NCBI RefSeq assembly: GCF_000526155.1
Contig: NZ_JAFN01000001.1
Location: forward strand, 268,824-332,823
Origin: Deferrisoma camini S3R1
GTDB taxonomy: Bacteria; Desulfobacterota; Deferrisomatia; Deferrisomatales; Deferrisomataceae
Direction: 5' to 3'
DNA length: 64,000 bases
How positions within the stretch are numbered: the stretch's first letter is position 1; the number at the start of each line of letters is the position of its first letter. The translations under genes and the position numbers were made by a program. The notes below the pieces were generated by a model. The model made no database searches and was not told where the DNA came from. It saw nothing but the letters and a program-made list of their open reading frames with translations. Shown here piece after piece: positions 48,567 to 56,175 of this stretch.

Positions 48567-49123
48567 GGATCGCGGTCCTGGCGGACCTCCACGGCGACCT
48601 CGGGGCCCTCGATGCGATCCTGGACGATGCGGCCCGCCGGGGCGCCGAGGCCGTGTTCCTGCTGGGCGACGCCCTGGGCGGCCCCGACGACGCGGCCCTC
48701 GTCGCCCGCCTGGGCGAGGCCGGTGTGGTGGCCGTGCGGGGAGAGGCCGACGAGCCCTTGGCCGACGCCCCGGCCGAGGTCCGTTCCTACGCGGAGAAAC
48801 TTCCGGCGTGGATCCAGGTACAAGACGGGGACACGCGCCTGGCGTTCTGCCACGCCGACCCCCGGAGCCCTGCCTGGCAACCCCTGGACGGGGCGACGCC
48901 GGAGGAGCAGCTGCAGGCGGCGTTCGAGGTTGTGGAGGCCGACGTGCTCCTGGTGGGGCACACCCACGAACCCCTGGCCCGCCGGATCGGGGACCGGGCG
49001 CTTCTGAACCCGGGCCGTGCGGGGGGCGGGGATGCGGCCCGATATCTGTTGGTGGACACCGAAGGGGGCCTGACGGCGGCCCATGTACGCGTTGGGGTGG
49101 GGAGGGACGCGCGCAGAGCTTGA
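48563..49123 (+). CDS. YfcE/MJ0936-type metallophosphoesterase
   Basis: A 186-aa two-metal phosphoesterase. Motifs: ADLHGD (DxH), GDALGGPDD (GDxx), RGEAD in place of GNHD/E, and GHTHEP. The substitution in the third motif (Asn lost) is notable, since that Asn normally binds metal. The GTG start at 48563 is fixed by the GTGA overlap with the TrxB-like gene. Substrate unknown; the family acts on phosphodiesters. Confidence 0.82.
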   Translation: MRIAVLADLHGDLGALDAILDDAARRGAEAVFLLGDALGGPDDAALVARLGEAGVVAVRGEADEPLADAPAEVRSYAEKLPAWIQVQDGDTRLAFCHADPRSPAWQPLDGATPEEQLQAAFEVVEADVLLVGHTHEPLARRIGDRALLNPGRAGGGDAARYLLVDTEGGLTAAHVRVGVGRDARRA

Positions 49124-49192
49124 AACGGAAGGGACGTTGTGGTTAGAATCCGCCTTCCGGCGTTCGCCGGAGACGACGGTGAGCGGAAGCGT

Positions 49193-49269
49193 CGGGACGT
49201 GGCGCAGTCTGGTAGCGCGTCTGCTTCGGGAGCAGAAGGTCGCTGGTTCGAATCCAGTCGTCCCGACCA
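49193..49269 (+). tRNA. tRNA-Pro (anticodon CGG)
   Basis: A complete cloverleaf of 77 nt with encoded CCA. The acceptor stem CGGGACG/CGTCCCG (49193-49199 / 49259-49265) is perfect, the anticodon arm TCTGC-TTCGGGA-GCAGA gives CGG, and the T arm CTGG-TTCGAAT-CCAG is canonical. Confidence 0.97.
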
Positions 49270-49350
49270 TTCTTCCCTCGCCGATTCTTGTTTCGGGACC
49301 CGAGGCCAGGGGCGACGGCGGACGTTCCCTCCCGTGAGGAACCGCGCCGG

Positions 49351-50691
49351 ATGAGAACGCTCCTGGCCGTCGTGTGTCTGGCTGTCGCCTGCTGGTCGCC
49401 CGCCCGGGCCGGGCCGGTGTCGTACCGCCTGGTGGAGCCCTCCGATCCGGCCCACGACCTGCTGCCCAAGACCTGCCGGGTGTGCCACAAGGACGAGAAC
49501 TTCCGGTTCTTCGTGGTGGTGTCGCCCGACGACGAGGGGTTGGAGGCGGCGCGCTCCCGGCTGGAGGCCGGCGCCCCCGCCGCCGTGGCCGAGCGGCCCA
49601 AGAACCCCCACACCGGTATCGCCTGCCTGTTCTGCCACCTCCAGGACCCCAACCAAACCCCGCCCGAGGCCATGACCTTCCGCACGCTGGACGGCGGCGC
49701 GGTGGGCCGCGGCGAGGTTGCGTCGGCCTGCGGCCTGTGCCACCCGGAGGCTGCCGTGCGCCACCCCACCGTGCTGGCCGAGGCCGCGGACGCGACGGCG
49801 GACTTCGAATCCGCCGGCCTGCCCTTGGTGGACGGGGAGGCCACCTGCGCCACCTGCCACGACATGCACGAACAGGACGTGGGGCCGGCCGTGGTGCGGA
49901 AGGCCTACCTCGTCTTCGCCGCCAAGAGCCGGGCGAGCTTCGTCCACGGCAACCGGGCCGGCTGCCGGGCCTGCCACCCGGGCGAGCCCGAGCCCGAAAC
50001 GGAGGTGGTGTTCCTGGACCCCGACGCCACGGCCCGGTGCGTGCGGTGCCACACCGGCGGCCACGAGGAGATCCACCCCGTGGGGGTGGCGTCGTCCGAG
50101 CGCACCTTTCCCATGGACTTCCAGGACTTCCCGCTGGACGACAAGGGGCGGCTGACCTGCTCCACGTGCCACGACGAAGTGTGCGGCGGGGACATCGACC
50201 CCAAGAACCCCCGGTTCCTCCGGGGCGGCCCCTACGTGACCCCCACCGACTTCTGCTACCGGTGCCATCCCCGGGCCGGGGAGGGGGCCCTGAACCCCCA
50301 CGACCAGGTCACCGACGACGGCCGGCTGGTGAGCACGAGCTGCGTGTTCTGCCACCGCCGCCGCCCCGGCGAGGAGGGGCCGGGAACCCTCGAGTTCCTG
50401 CACTCGCCGGTGGAGCTGTGCATGGGGTGCCACGACCCCGGCTCCCACCCCACCGTCAACCACCTGGTGGAGATGCCCGAGCCCATGCTCAAGAAGCTGC
50501 GGGCGTACGAGGAGCGTCACCGGGTGCGGCTGCCCCTCCATGAGGACCAGGTGGTGTGCACCACCTGCCACAATCCCCACGAGAAGGGGGCGGTGAAGGG
50601 CGAGGCCGCCCTGGGGGCCGGGGAGGAGAAGGGGTGGCGGGTGCCCAGCTTCGCCGAGCTGTGTACCCCGTGCCACGCACGGTACGACTGA
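49351..50691 (+). CDS. Exported 12-heme cytochrome c
   Basis: A 446-aa protein with a signal peptide (MRTLLAVVCLAVACWSPARA) and 12 CXXCH heme sites (CRVCH, CLFCH, CGLCH, CATCH, CRACH, CVRCH, CSTCH, CYRCH, CVFCH, CMGCH, CTTCH, CTPCH), about one per 37 residues. Several sites have the doubled-CXXCH form CHDMH/CHNPH. No lipobox or membrane anchor, so it is periplasmic or secreted. The ATG at 49351 gives a clean signal peptide. It precedes the TonB/cytochrome run on the same strand. Likely a role in electron transfer to or across the outer membrane. Confidence 0.93.
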   Translation: MRTLLAVVCLAVACWSPARAGPVSYRLVEPSDPAHDLLPKTCRVCHKDENFRFFVVVSPDDEGLEAARSRLEAGAPAAVAERPKNPHTGIACLFCHLQDPNQTPPEAMTFRTLDGGAVGRGEVASACGLCHPEAAVRHPTVLAEAADATADFESAGLPLVDGEATCATCHDMHEQDVGPAVVRKAYLVFAAKSRASFVHGNRAGCRACHPGEPEPETEVVFLDPDATARCVRCHTGGHEEIHPVGVASSERTFPMDFQDFPLDDKGRLTCSTCHDEVCGGDIDPKNPRFLRGGPYVTPTDFCYRCHPRAGEGALNPHDQVTDDGRLVSTSCVFCHRRRPGEEGPGTLEFLHSPVELCMGCHDPGSHPTVNHLVEMPEPMLKKLRAYEERHRVRLPLHEDQVVCTTCHNPHEKGAVKGEAALGAGEEKGWRVPSFAELCTPCHARYD

Positions 50692-50695
50692 AAGA

Positions 50696-50926
50696 GGCTA
50701 GGCGGCTAGGCGGCTAGGCGGCTGGGCGGCTGGGCGGGGACACCTGCGAGGGTAAGCCCCCCGGGGCTGGGGCCTGCGGGAGCGGCGTGCCCGCCGCGAT
50801 CCGGGCCGGAGGCCCGCCAGGAGAGGTGTCGCGGCCTGGAGGCCGCTCCCACAGGCTGGCCCGGACGGTGACGCTGGAATCCCGAAGATTTTCAGCCGCC
50901 TCGCTGCCAAGCCGCCCAGCCGTCTC
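50696..50926. repeat. Inverted octamer tracts enclosing a REP-like inverted pair
   Basis: Five octamers GGCTAGGC/GGCTGGGC (50696-50735) and four octamers GCCGCCTC, GCTGCCAA, GCCGCCCA, GCCGTCTC (50895-50926) face each other. Between them are two REP-like units in inverted orientation: CCTGCGGGAGCGGC..GCCGCGAT (50773-50800) and the complement of CCTGTGGGAGCGGC..GCCGCGACA (50827-50855). The GTGGGAGCGGC head and small GC stem are those of GTRG-type REP sequences of pseudomonads and xanthomonads. The octamers end 1 bp before the GAGAGGAGAG ribosome site of exbB. Confidence 0.8.
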
Positions 50927-50944
50927 GAGAGGAGAGATCCTTAC

Positions 50945-51607
50945 ATGTGGGAACTGTTCCAAAAAGGCGGACCGACCATGTGGGTGCTCGTCGCCCTGTC
51001 GGTGGCGGGGCTCGCCGTGATCGTGGAGCGGCTGCTCGTGCTGTACCGGGCCCGGACCGACACCGAGGCGTTCACGGCGCGGATCGCGGCGGCGCTGGAG
51101 GCGCAGCGGTACGAGGAGGCCCTCGAGATGGCCCGGCGGGGCACGGGGGCCATGGCCCGGATCCTGGCCGCGGGCCTCGAGCGGATCCGGCGGGGCCGGA
51201 CCGAGGTGGAGAAGGCGATCGAGGCCCGGGGGAACCTGGAGGTGTCCAAGCTGGAGCGGGGGCTGGTGTTCCTTCAGGCCGTGGCCAAGACGGCTCCGCT
51301 GGTGGGGTTCTTCGGAACGGTCTCCGGCATGATCAAGGCGTTCGAGGCCATGGGCCGGGCCGGGCTGGGCAACCCCGCCAACGTGGCCCTGGGCATCTCC
51401 GAGGCCCTGATCACCACGGCCGCCGGCCTGGCGGTGGCGATCCCGGCCTTCTTCTGTCACGCCCTGTTCGTGGGCAAGGTGAACCGGTTCGTGATGGAGC
51501 TGGAGGAAGGGTCGATCCGGTTCCTCGAGGCGCTGGAGGAGGCCGAGGAGCGGCAGGCCAAGAGCCTGGCCCGCTACGAGATCGGAGGGGAGTACCTTGA
51601 GATTTAA
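50945..51607 (+). CDS. exbB: ExbB/TolQ/MotA-family proton channel protein
   Basis: A 220-aa inner-membrane protein with three helices (residues about 12-32, 115-140, 155-180). The signature APLVGFFGTVSGMIKAFEAM (114-133) and the helix VALGISEALITTAAGLAVAIP (conserved Thr/Gly for proton passage) define ExbB/TolQ. With ExbD it converts proton motive force into TonB movement. GGAGAG precedes the ATG. It is first of exbB-exbD-tonB, which runs directly into the cytochrome genes. Confidence 0.93.
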   Translation: MWELFQKGGPTMWVLVALSVAGLAVIVERLLVLYRARTDTEAFTARIAAALEAQRYEEALEMARRGTGAMARILAAGLERIRRGRTEVEKAIEARGNLEVSKLERGLVFLQAVAKTAPLVGFFGTVSGMIKAFEAMGRAGLGNPANVALGISEALITTAAGLAVAIPAFFCHALFVGKVNRFVMELEEGSIRFLEALEEAEERQAKSLARYEIGGEYLEI

Positions 51608-52013
51608 GCGCCGTCTCCCCCCGGACGACGAGGGCGTCCCCATGGCCTCCATGGCCGACATCGCGTTCCTGCTGATCATCTTCTTCATGCTGACCACGGT
51701 GTTCAGCGTGGACCGGGGGCTCCTCATCGAGCTGCCCGAGACCGAGGTGGGGGAGCCGGTGGAGGTGCGGGAGATGGTGATCACGATCCCGGCCGAGGGG
51801 CCGGTGCACCTGGACGGCGAGCCGGTGGAGCTCCAGGACCTGGGGCCGCGGGTCAAGGAGGCCCGCCGCCGGAACCCCCGACGACCCGTGGTGGTCCGGA
51901 GCGACCGGCGGGTACCCTACGGCCGGGTGGCGGACGTGATGGACGAGCTGATCCAGGCCGGCGTCACCGACGTGGCGCTGCCCACGGTGCCCGAGAAGGG
52001 GGACGGTGGGTGA
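51597..52013 (+). CDS. exbD: ExbD/TolR-family protein
   Basis: A 138-aa protein with a TTG start inside the exbB end (11-bp overlap, AGGGGAG upstream). One N-terminal membrane helix holds the essential Asp in PMASMADIAFLLIIFFMLTT; the periplasmic domain (VVVRSDRRVPYGRVADVMDELIQAGV) is typical. It pairs with ExbB. The stop overlaps the tonB start as GTGA. Confidence 0.93.
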   Translation: MRFKRRLPPDDEGVPMASMADIAFLLIIFFMLTTVFSVDRGLLIELPETEVGEPVEVREMVITIPAEGPVHLDGEPVELQDLGPRVKEARRRNPRRPVVVRSDRRVPYGRVADVMDELIQAGVTDVALPTVPEKGDGG

Positions 52014-52924
52014 GGCACGGGTCGGGCGCCGATCCCCGGGACGCCCGGCTGCACCGGTTCGGGATCGCCCTGGGGCTGGTGCTGGCGCTGGGGGTGCACG
52101 CCCTGCTGCTGTGGGGGCCCGATGTGTCGTACCGGCCCGTGCTCGAGAGGGCTCGGATCCGCCGGGTCATGCGGGTCCGGCCCTACGTGCCGCCTCCGCC
52201 CCGGCCCGAGCCCCCGCCCAGGCCGGGCACGGGGGCGGCCAAGCCCGCACCGGCCCCGCGGCCCGCGCCGACGCCGGCGCGGGCCGCCCCGGCGCCCGCG
52301 GCGTCCCTGCCGGCGCCCGCCCCTGGGCCGCCGGCAGGGGTGCAGCCCCGGCCGGGCCTTCCCGAGCCCCAGGTCCGACGGCCCGGGGCTCCGGTGGCCG
52401 AGAGCCGGGCCGAGCCCCGGCCCCCGGCTCCGCCGCGGCCGGCGCAGGTGGCGCCCGAGCCCCAGCCGGACGAGTGGTCCGCCGTGCTGGCCGAGCTGGA
52501 GGCCCGGCGCAGGGCCCTGGGCGCGGACCAGGGGGCGGCATCCGGGGAGCAGGAGGCCGTGGGAGCGGGCCCGGGCGGTGCCGGGGCCGGCCCGGGGGAG
52601 GAGGGATACCTGGATCCCCGCATCCGGGTCACCGTGGTCTCGTATCCGCCCACCTCCATCGAGGAGCTTCACCCCCCCATCTCGTACCCGGACCTGCGGT
52701 TCCACCGCCGGGAGCTGCAGAAGGGGATCTGCCGGGTGTGGTACCGGGTGTGGACCGACCGGACGGGACGGATCGTGAAGACCCAGCTCAAGGCGCCGGC
52801 CAGCCGGGAGGAACAGGAACTCTATGCCCCGTTCGTGGACGCGGTGGTGAAGAGTGTGGAGTCGTGGCCGTTCGAACGCCGTGAGGCGGAGATCCATGTG
52901 GACGTTCTGTTCGAGATCGAGTAG
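52010..52924 (+). CDS. tonB: TonB-family energy transducer
   Basis: A 304-aa protein with one N-terminal membrane helix (IALGLVLALGVHALLLWG), a long Pro/Ala/Arg-rich spacer to span the periplasm (residues about 55-150) and a C-terminal TonB-like domain (YRVWTDRTGRIVKTQLKAPA then VVKSVESWPF). The GTG start is set by the GTGA overlap with exbD. It transmits energy to an outer-membrane receptor, but none is encoded in the window. The next cytochrome gene starts within its last 29 bp, tying the systems together. Confidence 0.9.
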   Translation: MRHGSGADPRDARLHRFGIALGLVLALGVHALLLWGPDVSYRPVLERARIRRVMRVRPYVPPPPRPEPPPRPGTGAAKPAPAPRPAPTPARAAPAPAASLPAPAPGPPAGVQPRPGLPEPQVRRPGAPVAESRAEPRPPAPPRPAQVAPEPQPDEWSAVLAELEARRRALGADQGAASGEQEAVGAGPGGAGAGPGEEGYLDPRIRVTVVSYPPTSIEELHPPISYPDLRFHRRELQKGICRVWYRVWTDRTGRIVKTQLKAPASREEQELYAPFVDAVVKSVESWPFERREAEIHVDVLFEIE

Positions 52925-53642
52925 GGCGTGGCGGCTTGGGGGCCTGGTGGGGATCGCGCTGGCGGCGTGGGCCGTGGCCGCGGTCGCCGCAGGGCCCGAC
53001 CCGTGCCTCGAGTGCCACGGCGTGCCCGGGTTCGGCACGGCCGGCCGGCCCCGGTGGGTCCTTCCCGAGGCCTACCGGGCCGGGGTCCACGGCCGCCTGG
53101 CCTGCGGCGACTGCCACAAGGGGGCCGAGGTGTTCCCCCACCCGGAGCCCAAGGTGCGCTGTGACCTGCCGTGTCACGTGCCCGACGCGAGCCACGCCGA
53201 GCTGGCGGCCTCCGAGGCCTCGGGTGCCCACGCACGGATCGCCGATCCCCCCTGCCTGGCGTGCCACGGCGGGGCGGCCAGGCCCGAGAACCCGGACGAT
53301 CCCTGCCTGGGGTGCCATGCAGAGGTGGAGGCCCCGGTGGTCAGATACCCCGACACGCCGGGCGCCTTCGGCGCCCGGGCCCACCGGGAGGCCGGGTCCC
53401 GGGCGCCGGGGTGCACGGACTGCCACGGGGTGCACGGGGTGGCCGCCGGCGAGGAGGCCCGGGCCGCCTGTGCCGCGGCGGCCTGCCACCCCGGCGCGCC
53501 CCCCGGGTTCTCGGCCCTGTTCGACCACCGCCGCGACCCGGCGGCGCCGGTGTGGGGAGGGGCGCGGCCCGCCCTGGCGTGGGCGGGGCTGGCCGTGGGT
53601 CTGGTGCTCGTCCTGCACGCCCTGGGAGGGAGAAGGCCGTGA
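52896..53642 (+). CDS. Multiheme cytochrome c with atypical heme sites and C-terminal anchor
   Basis: A 248-aa protein with an N-terminal membrane/signal segment (LVGIALAAWAVAAVAAG) and a C-terminal helix (LAWAGLAVGLVLVLHALG). It has five CXXCH sites (CLECH, CGDCH, CLACH, CLGCH, CTDCH) and two extended ones: CDLPCH (CX3CH) and CAAAACH (CX4CH), giving up to seven hemes. The ATG at 52896 lies in tonB with GGAG 6 nt upstream. It overlaps the cytochrome b gene by 4 bp, so it is the likely periplasmic partner that takes electrons from the quinol-oxidising subunit. Confidence 0.85.
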   Translation: MWTFCSRSSRAWRLGGLVGIALAAWAVAAVAAGPDPCLECHGVPGFGTAGRPRWVLPEAYRAGVHGRLACGDCHKGAEVFPHPEPKVRCDLPCHVPDASHAELAASEASGAHARIADPPCLACHGGAARPENPDDPCLGCHAEVEAPVVRYPDTPGAFGARAHREAGSRAPGCTDCHGVHGVAAGEEARAACAAAACHPGAPPGFSALFDHRRDPAAPVWGGARPALAWAGLAVGLVLVLHALGGRRP

Positions 53643-54568
53643 CCCCCCGCCCCCGCACCGTGGAGGTTCTCGACCCGGTGGACCGGTGGCTCCACCTGGG
53701 CGCCATCGCCGGCATGGCCGGGGCGCTGGCCACCGGCCCCGCCCTGGAGACCCCGGCCTTGGCGAAGATGCTCGGGCCCCTGGACCCCAGTTTGGTCCAC
53801 GGCGCCTCGGCCGCGGTGCTGGTGCTCGTGGCCGCCCTCCATGGGGTGCGGGTGTGCCTGGGGTGGCTCGAGGGAAGAAACCCCTGGGGGCTGCTGCCCC
53901 GGCCGGGGGACCTGGCGAGCCTGCTCCGGGCGCTCGCTCCGTTCGGGCCGCCGGAGCGGCGGGGCCGGTACTCCCACCGGGAGCGGTTGGCGTACCTGGG
54001 GTTCGCGGTGGTCGTGCCGGCGTTGCTGGTGACCGGCTGGGCCGAGGCCCACCCGACCTGGGCGGTCCGGTGGCTCGGCCCCGGCGGGCTGGTGGCGGCG
54101 GCGCGGGTCCACTCCGCCCTGGGGCTGGCCGCTCTCATCCCCCTGGGGTGGCACCTGTTCTTCGCGCTGCTGGCCCCGGAGAAGCTCCCCTGGAACCCCG
54201 CGTGGTTGACCGGCCGGGTACCCCTGACGCTTGCCGAACGGGCGTGGCCGGCCTGGGTCGAGGAGGCCGAAGCTCCGGAAGCCGTCGCAGAGGCGGCACC
54301 TCCCTCGGTGGAGGACCTCCTCGAGGCCGGAAACGCCGCGGCCCGGGCCCAGGACTGGGACGCGGCCGTGGCCGCCTACCGGGAGGCCCTGAGCCTGTAC
54401 CCGGGGTACTCCCAGGCCCTGTTCAACCTGGGCCTCGTGTGCTGGAAGGCCGGCCGCAAGGAGGAGTGCCGCGGGGCCCTGGGGCGGTTCCTGGAGCAGG
54501 ACCCGTTCAGCCCGGTGGCGCCGCGGGCCCGGGAGATCCTGGCCCGGCTGGAGGACGACCGTGGCTAG
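53639..54568 (+). CDS. Membrane cytochrome b561-like subunit fused to TPRs
   Basis: A 309-aa protein with four membrane helices in residues about 20-185. His in DRWLHLG, LVHGASAAV..ALHGVRV, YSHRERLAY and RVHSALGLAALIPLGWHLFF could bind two b hemes, as in formate dehydrogenase/hydrogenase cytochrome b subunits. The C-terminal 90 residues are soluble with two TPRs (AAYREALSLYPGYSQALFNLG). The GTG start overlaps the preceding cytochrome gene (GTGA). It is the probable quinone-interacting subunit; the TPR domain would recruit another component. This fusion is unusual. Confidence 0.8.
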   Translation: MTPRPRTVEVLDPVDRWLHLGAIAGMAGALATGPALETPALAKMLGPLDPSLVHGASAAVLVLVAALHGVRVCLGWLEGRNPWGLLPRPGDLASLLRALAPFGPPERRGRYSHRERLAYLGFAVVVPALLVTGWAEAHPTWAVRWLGPGGLVAAARVHSALGLAALIPLGWHLFFALLAPEKLPWNPAWLTGRVPLTLAERAWPAWVEEAEAPEAVAEAAPPSVEDLLEAGNAAARAQDWDAAVAAYREALSLYPGYSQALFNLGLVCWKAGRKEECRGALGRFLEQDPFSPVAPRAREILARLEDDRG

Positions 54569-55106
54569 CGGGTGGGTCCGACGGCTCGGTTCGGTGGTGG
54601 CCGTGGGGCTCCTGGCCGCCGCGGGGTGGGGATACGCGCGGCTTCCCGGGTCGGCCGGGCCGGCGGGGCCGCCTCCGAGGGCCGAGGTGCCGCGGCCCGA
54701 GCCGTTCCACGCGTACGACCGCGGCCGCCTGGCGGAGCCCGGTGGGTACTGCACCTCCTGCCACCCGGCCGCCGCCCATCTGCGGGATCCGGTCCTTCGC
54801 GCGTTCCGGAACCTGCACTGGGTGGGGCTGGACTGCGGGGTCTGCCACCTGGCCGGGCCCCGGCTCACGGTGCGGCGGTTCCCGGACCGGGGAAACCGGC
54901 TGTTTGCCGCACGAAGGACCCCGGAGGGGTGGCAGGCCGTGGACCGGCCGGGCGCGGGCGCCCGGTTCCGAGCCCAGGGGCTCGCCTGCCGGCAGTGCCA
55001 CCGCAGGGGCAGCCCGTGGCTGAACGGGCCCGGGCTGTTCGACGCCTACCGTCGCCGGCTCCTGGAGGACCTCGCGGTGCTGCGGCGGCTGGAGGGGGTG
55101 CGGTGA
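54561..55106 (+). CDS. Triheme cytochrome c, membrane-anchored or exported
   Basis: A 181-aa protein with an N-terminal hydrophobic segment (VVAVGLLAAAGWGYA) and three CXXCH sites: CTSCH, CGVCH and CRQCH. A Pro-rich linker follows the anchor. The GTG start at 54561 overlaps the cytochrome b stop by 8 bp, and its own stop overlaps the beta-propeller gene by 4 bp. Likely a relay between membrane and periplasm. Confidence 0.85.
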   Translation: MASGWVRRLGSVVAVGLLAAAGWGYARLPGSAGPAGPPPRAEVPRPEPFHAYDRGRLAEPGGYCTSCHPAAAHLRDPVLRAFRNLHWVGLDCGVCHLAGPRLTVRRFPDRGNRLFAARRTPEGWQAVDRPGAGARFRAQGLACRQCHRRGSPWLNGPGLFDAYRRRLLEDLAVLRRLEGVR

Positions 55107-55969
55107 GGGGCTCCGGAGGGGTGGGCAACGGTACGGGGGGATGGGGCGGGGCCGCGGTCCTGGTCCTCCTCCTGTGGGCCTGGGGGGCGTGGGCCGGGGG
55201 CCCCCGGCCGTTTCGGGTGCCCCTGCCCGCCATGAACCAGCCCCGGTCGTTCGCGGTGGACCGCGACGGGAGGGTGTGGTGGGTGGAGGACCTGTCGGGC
55301 CGGGTTCTGCGCGGCCGGCCGGGGGGGCGGGCGGCCGAGGTGCCGGGGGTGCCCCGGCCGGCCGCGGTGGCCGCGGCGCCGGAGGGCGCCGTGCTGGTCC
55401 TCCATTCCGGCGCCGGGGGGTTCCGGCTCGCCCTGTGGGCCGGGGGGGAGCGCCGGAGCGTTCCCCTGATCGCGGAGCCGCCCCTCGGCGATCCGGCGGG
55501 CATGGCCGCCCGGGACGGGATCGTCTGGGTGGTGGACCGTCGCCCCAGGCGGGTGGTGCTGTTCGCCTACGACGGCTCGGCCCTGGCGTGGACCGACCTG
55601 TCCGAGCGGGCCCGGGCCCCGTTCTCGGTGGCCCTGGGGCCGGCAGGCGAAGGATACGTGACCGACCCGGCCGGGCCGGCCGTGCTGGCGTTCAACCCGT
55701 CGGGCGCGTATCTGGGCACCCTCGACGTCGGCGGCACGGGCCTGACCCGCCCCACCGGCGTGACGGTGGACGGGAAGGGCCGGGTCTGGGTGTCGGACGG
55801 GGTGACGGGCGTGCTGGTGCTTCTGGACCCGGCGAGGGGCGGCACGACGGTGCGGGCGAACGGACGGGCGATCCGCTTCGCCGATCCGTTGCGCCTGCGG
55901 TGGCGGAAAAGAGTCTGGGTGCTCGACGCAGCACCGGGCCGGATGTGGACCGTGGAGGAACCGCCGTGA
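55103..55969 (+). CDS. Exported beta-propeller (NHL-like) protein
   Basis: A 288-aa protein with a signal peptide or anchor (AAVLVLLLWAWGAWAGG). The mature part has six or so repeats of the form SFAVDRDGRVWWVEDLSGRV, GVTVDGKGRVWVSDG, i.e. NHL/SMP-30-like propeller blades. No catalytic site or heme is seen. NHL proteins often accompany multiheme cytochromes in metal reducers, where they may scaffold the complex. GTGA overlaps at both ends place it in the same transcript. Confidence 0.8.
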   Translation: MRGSGGVGNGTGGWGGAAVLVLLLWAWGAWAGGPRPFRVPLPAMNQPRSFAVDRDGRVWWVEDLSGRVLRGRPGGRAAEVPGVPRPAAVAAAPEGAVLVLHSGAGGFRLALWAGGERRSVPLIAEPPLGDPAGMAARDGIVWVVDRRPRRVVLFAYDGSALAWTDLSERARAPFSVALGPAGEGYVTDPAGPAVLAFNPSGAYLGTLDVGGTGLTRPTGVTVDGKGRVWVSDGVTGVLVLLDPARGGTTVRANGRAIRFADPLRLRWRKRVWVLDAAPGRMWTVEEPP

Positions 55970-56175
55970 GCCGAAAATGGGAGTACGGGCAGATCTTCGT
56001 GCCCAACCCCGAGCCGTTCGGGGGGTTGCCCAAGGAGGCCCTCGACCTGGGTCGGGTCAAGCGGGCCGGGGAGGAGGGGTGGGAGCTGGTGACCACCATC
56101 CCCTACACCACCCCCCAGGGGGAGGTCCGCGGGGCCTTCTTCATCTTCAAGCGGGAGGCCCCGGCCGACGAATGA
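55966..56175 (+). CDS. DUF4177-like small protein
   Basis: A 69-aa soluble protein with KWEYGQIFV at the start and RVKRAGEEGWELVTTIPYTT, the GWELV core of DUF4177, ending FFIFKRE. DUF4177 proteins are small cytoplasmic proteins of unknown role. The GTG start and the TGA stop overlap both neighbours by 4 bp. It is odd to find it between two exported proteins. Confidence 0.75.
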   Translation: MSRKWEYGQIFVPNPEPFGGLPKEALDLGRVKRAGEEGWELVTTIPYTTPQGEVRGAFFIFKREAPADE

